From JAQGMJ01 sp036271855 (GTDB lineage Bacteria > Pseudomonadota > Gammaproteobacteria > Burkholderiales > JAEUOS01), in the NCBI GenBank assembly GCA_036271855.1, contig DATAZV010000082.1, positions 1 through 9,920 on the forward strand: a DNA stretch of 9,920 nt, written 5' to 3'. Under the pieces are notes generated by a model. It worked only from the letters and a program-made list of their open reading frames with translations, searched no databases and was not told the origin of the DNA. This document shows, one piece after another, positions 6,270 through 9,920 of the stretch. Position 1 is the stretch's first letter. The number at the start of each line of letters is the position of its first letter. The position numbers and the translations under genes were made by a program.

Positions 6270-6749
6270 TCACAGGTCCGCCAGCGGATTTTCCGCATAA
6301 CGATCGTCGCGGGTGTGCAACTGCCCGATCACCTCGTGCAAGGCGGCGTCGAGCCCCTCCAGCACGCCATCGGGCAAGGCGCGCAGGGCCTCCGGCAACA
6401 GGCCCTCGGCAGGACCCGGTGCGCGCGCCAGCAATCCGGCCGCTTCGGCGGAAAGAAACAGGCCGACGCGGCGCTGGTCCGCCTGGCTGCGCTGCTTTTC
6501 CAGCAAGCCGCGATGCACCAGTTTTTCCACCAGCTGGCTGCAGGTCGACTGGTGGATGTGCAGGCGCGCGGCCAGCTCCGACACACCAATATGGGGCGTG
6601 CGGCCGACTTCCTGCAGGATCCACAGCTGCGAACCCGAGACGCCGCAGCTGTTTTCGATCTCGCGGAATTGCTGGCGCACGCTGCCGTAGATCAGGCGGA
6701 ATTTTTTCAGTACCTCTATTGGCAACTCGCGGTCGGATTTTTGTGTCAA
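6270..6749 (-). CDS. MarR-family transcriptional regulator
   Basis: A 159-residue cytoplasmic protein. The start is taken as TTG 6749, preceded by AGGAG at a 5-base spacing on the minus strand; no ATG fits as well. The MarR layout is clear: N-terminal dimerisation helices (about 9-35), then a winged helix with GVSELAARLHIHQSTCSQLV (55-74) as helix-turn-helix, EKLVHRGLLEKQ, and the wing DQRRV at 91-95, followed by C-terminal helices. It contains C35 and C70, so redox sensing is possible but not shown. Members bind palindromic operators, usually near their own gene, and release DNA on binding small aromatic or other ligands. The clcA-like gene follows on the same strand after 68 bp, so it is the natural co-regulated partner. 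The ligand is unknown. Confidence 0.9.
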   Translation of the reverse strand: MTQKSDRELPIEVLKKFRLIYGSVRQQFREIENSCGVSGSQLWILQEVGRTPHIGVSELAARLHIHQSTCSQLVEKLVHRGLLEKQRSQADQRRVGLFLSAEAAGLLARAPGPAEGLLPEALRALPDGVLEGLDAALHEVIGQLHTRDDRYAENPLADL

Positions 6750-6803
6750 AGAATCTCCTGCGGGGCGACAGTTGCCTGCGGGTAAACACCAGTTGCATTT
6801 TAC

Positions 6804-6822
6804 ATTGATACAATTTATATTG
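6804..6822. promoter_or_regulatory. Candidate MarR operator in the marR/pal-like divergent region
   Basis: ATTG-ATA-CAAT (6804-6814) is a perfect inverted repeat, and the same CAAT pairs again in CAAT-TTAT-ATTG (6811-6822). These overlapping AT-rich palindromes lie 55-73 bp upstream of the MarR start, where an autoregulatory operator would sit. Assignment to this MarR is inferred from position and symmetry. Confidence 0.4.
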
Positions 6823-6862
6823 CCACCAATTCATTAATCTTATTTAATTTCCCATTAATTTT

Positions 6863-6871
6863 TGCCATAAT
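6863..6871 (+). promoter_or_regulatory. Extended -10 promoter candidate for the Pal-like gene
   Basis: TGC-CATAAT (6863-6871) forms an extended -10 element at the end of an AT-rich stretch in otherwise GC-rich DNA. The -35 position holds only TTTAAT (6843-6848, 17-bp spacing), a weak match. It precedes the AGGAG ribosome site (6908-6912) and ATG 6919. Confidence 0.4.
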
Positions 6872-6918
6872 GGCTTCCAGCGTCTGAAAAGGGGCTGGCA
6901 GCAGGCCAGGAGCCGACC

Positions 6919-7485
6919 ATGCAGCAGAATTTCCAGGATTTCGGAATTAATCTTTCATCGTGCCGCGGCCTCGTGGTGCGCACCGCTTTGCTCGCCGCGG
7001 TCGCGCTGACGGGCGTCGCCTGTTCCAGCACCAAGCCGGCTCCCGCGGCGCCGATGCCCGCTTCCGCCCCTGCCGCAACCGGCGCCCGTCCGATGGCGGT
7101 CGCCCCCCAGGGCGAAACCCAGGAGCAGATCCTGCAGCGCATCATCGCGATGCTGGCGGCCAACAGCATTTACTTCGACTACAACACCTACACCATCAAG
7201 CCCGAATACCAGGGCGTGCTGCAAAAGGATTTCAATACCCTGAAGAGCATGCCGCCGGTCAGCCTGCGCCTGGAAGGCAATGCGGATGAGCGCGGCAGTT
7301 CCGAGTACAACCTGGCGCTGGGCCAGAAGCGCGCCGAGGCAGTGCGCCGCGCGCTGAACATTCTGGGCATGCCGGATTCGAGCGTCGAAGCCATCAGTTA
7401 CGGCAAGGAAAAGCCGAAGGCGGACTGCCACGACGAAAGCTGCTGGTCGCAGAATCGCCGCGTCGATCTGGCCGTCAAAAAGTAA
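6919..7485 (+). CDS. Pal/OmpA-domain peptidoglycan-associated lipoprotein
   Basis: A 188-residue outer-membrane lipoprotein. ATG 6919 has AGGAG 6 bases ahead. A signal peptide with a hydrophobic core (about 19-33) ends in a lipobox-like GVAC with Cys35 as the lipidated residue. A Pro/Ala-rich linker (36-64) leads to an OmpA-like domain (about 82-186): IYFDYNTYTIKP, then EGNADERGSSEYNLALGQKRA (119-139) and YGKEKP, NRRVDL. Asp123 and Arg138 fall where OmpA-type domains bind diaminopimelate in peptidoglycan. It should tether the outer membrane to the cell wall. It closely resembles E. coli Pal, but has Asn where Pal has His (GNADERG against GHADERG) and an extra Cys pair, C170 and C175, in CHDESC. 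No tolB, tolA or cpoB gene is adjacent, so it may be a second Pal paralogue. A strong terminator follows. Confidence 0.88.
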   Translation: MQQNFQDFGINLSSCRGLVVRTALLAAVALTGVACSSTKPAPAAPMPASAPAATGARPMAVAPQGETQEQILQRIIAMLAANSIYFDYNTYTIKPEYQGVLQKDFNTLKSMPPVSLRLEGNADERGSSEYNLALGQKRAEAVRRALNILGMPDSSVEAISYGKEKPKADCHDESCWSQNRRVDLAVKK

Positions 7486-7545
7486 AGCACATCAGGCGGG
7501 CCCCTTCCCGCCGCAGGTTTGAGCAGCAGTAGCAGTAAGGGACTT

Positions 7546-7573
7546 CGAGGAGCGCAAGCTCCTCGTTTTTTTT
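7546..7573 (+). terminator. Intrinsic terminator of the Pal-like gene
   Basis: CGAGGAGC (7546-7553), a GCAA tetraloop (7554-7557), GCTCCTCG (7558-7565) and eight T residues (7566-7573) form a perfect 8-bp hairpin with a GNRA loop and U-tract, 61 bp after the Pal-like stop codon. The T-run is only on the plus-strand side, so it mainly terminates the plus-strand gene and separates it from the convergent Bug/TctC gene. An additional stem GGCGGG/CCCGCC lies at 7495-7512. Confidence 0.92.
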
Positions 7574-7653
7574 GGAAAGCGCGAAACGAGAACGCTCGCC
7601 CGGCGGGCCGGCGCCGGCGCGCAGGCCCGGCACTCCCGGCGCAATGCCCACGG
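7574..7653. other. GC-rich convergent spacer with a perfect palindrome
   Basis: The spacer after the terminator contains the 12-bp perfect palindrome GCCGGCGCCGGC (7607-7618) in very GC-rich DNA. No T-tract follows on the minus strand, so I cannot assign an intrinsic terminator to the Bug/TctC gene. No gene is visible here. Confidence 0.35.
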
Positions 7654-8628
7654 CTAGTCCGCCGAGATGCCGGCTTCCTTCACCACCTTGGCGTAGCGGC
7701 TGGTCTCCGCCTTGATGTAGGCGGAAAATTCCGCCGGCGTGCCGCCGACGGGGTCGCCGCCCTGGGCGTTGAGCGCATCCTGCATTTGCTTGGAACGGGT
7801 GGCGCGCATGGTCTCTTCGCTGATCTTTTTCAGCACCTCGGGCGGCATGTTTTTCGGGCCGACCAGGCCGTACCAGGCGAGCGACTGATAGCCCGGCACG
7901 CCGGCTTCGGCGACGGTCGGCAGGTCCGGGTGCTTGGGGCTGCGCTGGGGCGAGGAGATGGCCAGGGCGCGCAGCTTGCCGGAAGTGATGAAGGCCATCG
8001 AGGTCGGCTGCGTCACCATCAGGTTGACGTTGCCGGCGATCACGTCGAGCAGGCCGGGCGAGCCGCCCTTGTAGGGCACGTGGTCCATCTTGATGCCGGC
8101 CATGTAGGCGAGCAGCGCGCCGCCCAGGTGCTGCGAGGAGCCGATGCCGCCGGAGGCGTAGCTCAGGGGCTTGGGGCCGTTCTTCGCCAGCGCGATCAGT
8201 TCCTTCAGGTCTTTCGCCGGCACCGAAGGGTTGACCAGCACCATTTGCGCGAAGGTGCCGACCAGGCTGATCGGCGTGAAGTCGCGTTCGGTGTCGTAGG
8301 GCAGCTTCTTGTACATCAGCGGATTGACCGCGTGGCCCATGGCGACGAACAACAGGGTGTAGCCGTCGCCCGCCGCCTTCGCAGCCATCTCGGCGGCGAT
8401 GATGCCGTTGGCGCCGGGATGGTTGTCCGGCACCACCTGCACCTTCCAGTCTTCGCTCATCTGCTGGCTGACCACGCGCGCCAGCACGTCGGTGGTGCCG
8501 CCGGCGACGAAGGGGATCAGCATGCGGATCGGCTTGTTTGGATATTGCTGCGCTATTGCGGGCGTGGCCGCGCAGGCCAGCAAACCCGCCGCGGCCAGCG
8601 CGCCGAGCAAAACGCCGGAGGCGCTCAA
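7654..8628 (-). CDS. Bug/TctC-family periplasmic solute-binding protein
   Basis: A 324-residue protein of the tripartite tricarboxylate receptor (Bug) family. Motifs: the start of the mature chain QQYPNKPIRMLIPF, then VAGGTTDVLAR (41-51, matching 'PGGxxDxxAR'), NHPGANGIIAAE (69-80), and LPTVAEAGVPGY near the middle of the second lobe. Such proteins bind carboxylates or related small acids in the periplasm, usually as orphans without TctA/TctB, as here. The start is TTG 8628, overlapping the upstream dioxygenase stop (TTGA), so translation is probably coupled. The signal peptide ends at AIA|QQ (residue 26), but its N-terminal segment (MSASGVLLGA) has no Lys or Arg, which is unusual. Upstream codons read through Arg/Gly-rich triplets with no start codon, so the true start may be misjudged or non-canonical. 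Ligand unknown. Confidence 0.9.
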   Translation of the reverse strand: MSASGVLLGALAAAGLLACAATPAIAQQYPNKPIRMLIPFVAGGTTDVLARVVSQQMSEDWKVQVVPDNHPGANGIIAAEMAAKAAGDGYTLLFVAMGHAVNPLMYKKLPYDTERDFTPISLVGTFAQMVLVNPSVPAKDLKELIALAKNGPKPLSYASGGIGSSQHLGGALLAYMAGIKMDHVPYKGGSPGLLDVIAGNVNLMVTQPTSMAFITSGKLRALAISSPQRSPKHPDLPTVAEAGVPGYQSLAWYGLVGPKNMPPEVLKKISEETMRATRSKQMQDALNAQGGDPVGGTPAEFSAYIKAETSRYAKVVKEAGISAD

Positions 8629-9488
8629 GCGGCCGCCTCTTCCAGCACGTAGCCCGAAGGCGTACCCATCACGGTGGTGCGCTCCAGGTGGCGGCGCTTG
8701 GTCTCGTCGAAGTCAGCCAGCGCGATGTGCATGGTGCAGCGGTTGTCCCACATCAAAATATCGTTGGCGCGCCACTGGTGGCGGTAGACGAATTCGGGCC
8801 GGGTCGCGTGCTCGCACAAATACTTGATCAGCGGCTTGCTCTCTTCCTCGGTCATGTCGGCGAAGCGCTTGACCTTCTCGCCGACGTACAGGGCCTTGCG
8901 GCCGGTCTCCGGATGCACCCGCACCACCGGCTGGGCGATCGGCGGGTTCAGGCGCCGGTCTTCAGCCTGGCGGTCGGCGGAGAGGTCGACGATCTTGCGT
9001 TGCGGGGAATGCACTCCGTGCAGGCCATCGATCATCTTCTTCATGCCGGCCGACAGATGGTCGTAGGCCATGGTCATGTTGGCGAACATGGTGTCGCCGC
9101 CCACCGGCGGCACGGTGAAGCTGCGCAGCAGGGAACCCATCGCCGGCACCAGGGTGAAGCTCATGTCGGAATGCCAGACCCGGCCGGTATAGCGCGAGTC
9201 GGAAGGCGCGCCGCTGGGCTTGGGCTCGTTGGTGACCATCAGCAGTTCGGGATATTCCGGATGGCGGTCGCGCGGCAGGTTGTCATGGCGGTCCAGCGCA
9301 CCGAAGCGACGCGAAAACTCGATGTGCTGCTCGCGGCTGACGTTTTGCTCGCGAAACAGCAAGATGCCGTGATCCAGCAGCGCCTGGCGGATTTGCGCGA
9401 ACTCCAGCTCGCTGAAATTGCGCGTCACGTCGATGTCGCAGATCTCCGCTCCCAGGCTGTGGGAAAGCGGGCGCAGTTGCAATGCCAT
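8625..9488 (-). CDS. TauD/TfdA-family Fe(II)/2-oxoglutarate-dependent dioxygenase
   Basis: A 287-residue cytoplasmic enzyme starting at ATG 9488, with AGGAG (9495-9499) 6 bases ahead. The iron site is visible: WHSDMSF gives His106 and Asp108, and NRCTMHIA gives the distal His254. Arg270 in RRHLERTTV is placed to bind the 2-oxoglutarate carboxylate, as in TauD. Other family marks are an N-terminal GAEICDIDV (13-21), the HGILLFREQ strand (40-48) and PPVGGDTMFANM (127-138). Family members use O2 and 2-oxoglutarate to hydroxylate a substrate, often sulfonates (releasing sulfite), aryloxyacids or related acids. The specificity cannot be read here. The solute-binding gene overlaps its 3' end by 4 bases, so uptake and oxidation of one compound by the pair is a reasonable inference. 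Confidence 0.92.
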   Translation of the reverse strand: MALQLRPLSHSLGAEICDIDVTRNFSELEFAQIRQALLDHGILLFREQNVSREQHIEFSRRFGALDRHDNLPRDRHPEYPELLMVTNEPKPSGAPSDSRYTGRVWHSDMSFTLVPAMGSLLRSFTVPPVGGDTMFANMTMAYDHLSAGMKKMIDGLHGVHSPQRKIVDLSADRQAEDRRLNPPIAQPVVRVHPETGRKALYVGEKVKRFADMTEEESKPLIKYLCEHATRPEFVYRHQWRANDILMWDNRCTMHIALADFDETKRRHLERTTVMGTPSGYVLEEAAA

Positions 9489-9507
9489 GTCTGTCTCCTG
9501 TGCGCTT

Positions 9508-9528
9508 CCGGCGCGCGAATCGCGCCGG
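9508..9528 (-). promoter_or_regulatory. GC-rich hairpin in the dioxygenase 5' leader
   Basis: CCGGCGCG (9508-9515) and CGCGCCGG (9521-9528) form a perfect 8-bp stem with a 5-base loop, ending 8 bases upstream of the AGGAG ribosome site (9495-9499) on the minus-strand mRNA. A competing outer pairing TTCCGG/CCGGAA (9506-9511 with 9529-9534) is possible. It could affect translation or mRNA stability; no T-run follows, so it is not a terminator. No known riboswitch is recognised. Confidence 0.4.
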
Positions 9529-9688
9529 CCGGAAAGCTTGTCTTGACATTGGAGCAGAATCGCTGTCCCTTGTCACTCACGCCACCCTCATGCGCCACAT
9601 CAGGCCGCATAAGCAATTCTTGATGCATTAATCGTATCGTCCATAAGCGAATCGCATGGCAGCACACGGGCGCAATCGCTTTTCGGCT

Positions 9689-9717
9689 TTGACAGACGCG
9701 CGCGCCGGTGCTTCAAT
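9689..9717 (+). promoter_or_regulatory. Sigma70-type promoter for the secreted propeller-like gene
   Basis: A perfect -35 TTGACA (9689-9694) is followed at exactly 17 bp by TTCAAT (9712-9717, 4/6 to TATAAT). Transcription would start near 9724, about 40 bases before ATG 9766. This is the best promoter match in the window. The rest of the 277-bp gap (9489-9765) shows only a loose direct repeat CATAAGC at 9608-9614 and 9642-9648; I could not place the promoter of the opposite-strand dioxygenase. Confidence 0.55.
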
Positions 9718-9765
9718 GCCCGGGCCGGTGCAGTCGGACCGGACAATAAAACCAAGGAGACAAAC

Positions 9766-9920
9766 ATGAAGCGTTCGCTGCCTGCTCTGGCCTTGCTGGT
9801 ATCCGCGTGCCTTGCCGCACCCGCCTTTGCGCAAACAGTGCCGGAGATCAAATACGATTCGGTCCCCAACCTGCTCAAGCTGCCGAAGAACCTGTATCTC
9901 GGTGAGGCTTCCGGCGTTGC
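9766..9920 (+). CDS. Secreted protein, likely NHL/six-bladed beta-propeller family (3' truncated)
   Basis: ATG 9766 has a strong AAGGAG (9754-9759) 6 bases ahead; 51 codons are visible and the frame stays open to the window edge. A classic signal peptide (MKRSLPALALLVSACLAAPAFA, basic start, hydrophobic core) is cut at AFA|QT. It also contains Cys15, but the following context fits signal peptidase I better than a lipobox. The mature start reads VPEIKYDSVPNLLKLPKNLYLGEASGVA. The pattern 'fDsvpn.LKlP.dlyLGEasGVAvn' is one I associate with secreted NHL-repeat/peptidyl-amidating-lyase-like beta-propeller proteins of proteobacteria. This is recognition from a short segment, so the family is tentative and function is not assigned. 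It is divergent from the dioxygenase gene. Confidence 0.65.
   Translation, partial: MKRSLPALALLVSACLAAPAFAQTVPEIKYDSVPNLLKLPKNLYLGEASGV

Noticed and set aside
4921..6300. Open frame of 459 codons on the plus strand
   Set aside because: It is antisense to the ClC gene; the His/Arg/Gly-rich product has no recognisable features.
6223..6834. Minus-strand open frame of 203 codons over the MarR gene
   Set aside because: It is a shadow in another frame; the MarR frame has the winged-helix motifs and a ribosome site.
7519..8652. Open frame of 377 codons on the plus strand
   Set aside because: It is antisense to the Bug/TctC gene and starts within the terminator region; the product is Arg/Gly/His-rich without domain logic.
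8538..9623. Open frame of 361 codons on the plus strand
   Set aside because: It is antisense to the dioxygenase gene, which has all its iron-site residues on the minus strand.

Overview
The window is GC-rich chromosomal DNA from a Gram-negative proteobacterium, most likely a betaproteobacterium (Burkholderiales or Rhodocyclales). This rests on the strong G/C preference at third codon positions, an orphan Bug/TctC-type solute-binding protein next to a TauD-type dioxygenase, a Pal-type lipoprotein, and the start of a secreted beta-propeller-like protein. No rRNA, tRNA, CRISPR array, transposase or integrase was seen.

Layout. (1) 1-2343, plus strand: the end of an OmpR-class response regulator and its partner membrane histidine kinase, overlapping by 4 bases. 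(2) 2344-3799: a small unknown gene on the minus strand with codon use unlike its neighbours, divergent from a ChaA-type Ca2+(Na+)/H+ antiporter on the plus strand. (3) 3965-4927: a solitary phage-type terminase small-subunit homologue whose C-terminal third is a tandem repeat array (units of 90, 90, 63 and 63 bp). (4) 4774-6749, minus strand: a MarR-family regulator followed by a ClC Cl-/H+ exchanger, converging on the terminase-like gene. The two convergent reading frames overlap by 154 bp, and both C-termini are encoded by the repeat array. (5) 6919-7485, plus strand: a Pal/OmpA-domain lipoprotein, followed by a textbook intrinsic terminator at 7546-7573. (6) 7654-9488, minus strand: a TauD/TfdA-type Fe(II)/2-oxoglutarate dioxygenase followed by a Bug/TctC periplasmic binding protein, overlapping by 4 bases (TTGA). 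(7) 9766 to the edge, plus strand: the signal peptide and first residues of a secreted protein that reads like an NHL/six-bladed beta-propeller protein, preceded by a good sigma70-type promoter.

Functional reading. The two-component pair, the cation/H+ antiporter and the MarR-ClC pair suggest envelope and ion/pH homeostasis. The TauD-Bug pair suggests uptake and oxidative use of an organic acid or sulfonate-like compound. The most unusual structure is the repeat array at about 4521-4870. It keeps every unit a multiple of 3 bp and is translated on one strand as the terminase-like protein tail and on the other as the ClC tail. I found no convincing evidence for a complete new multigene system; that locus is the best candidate for something undescribed.
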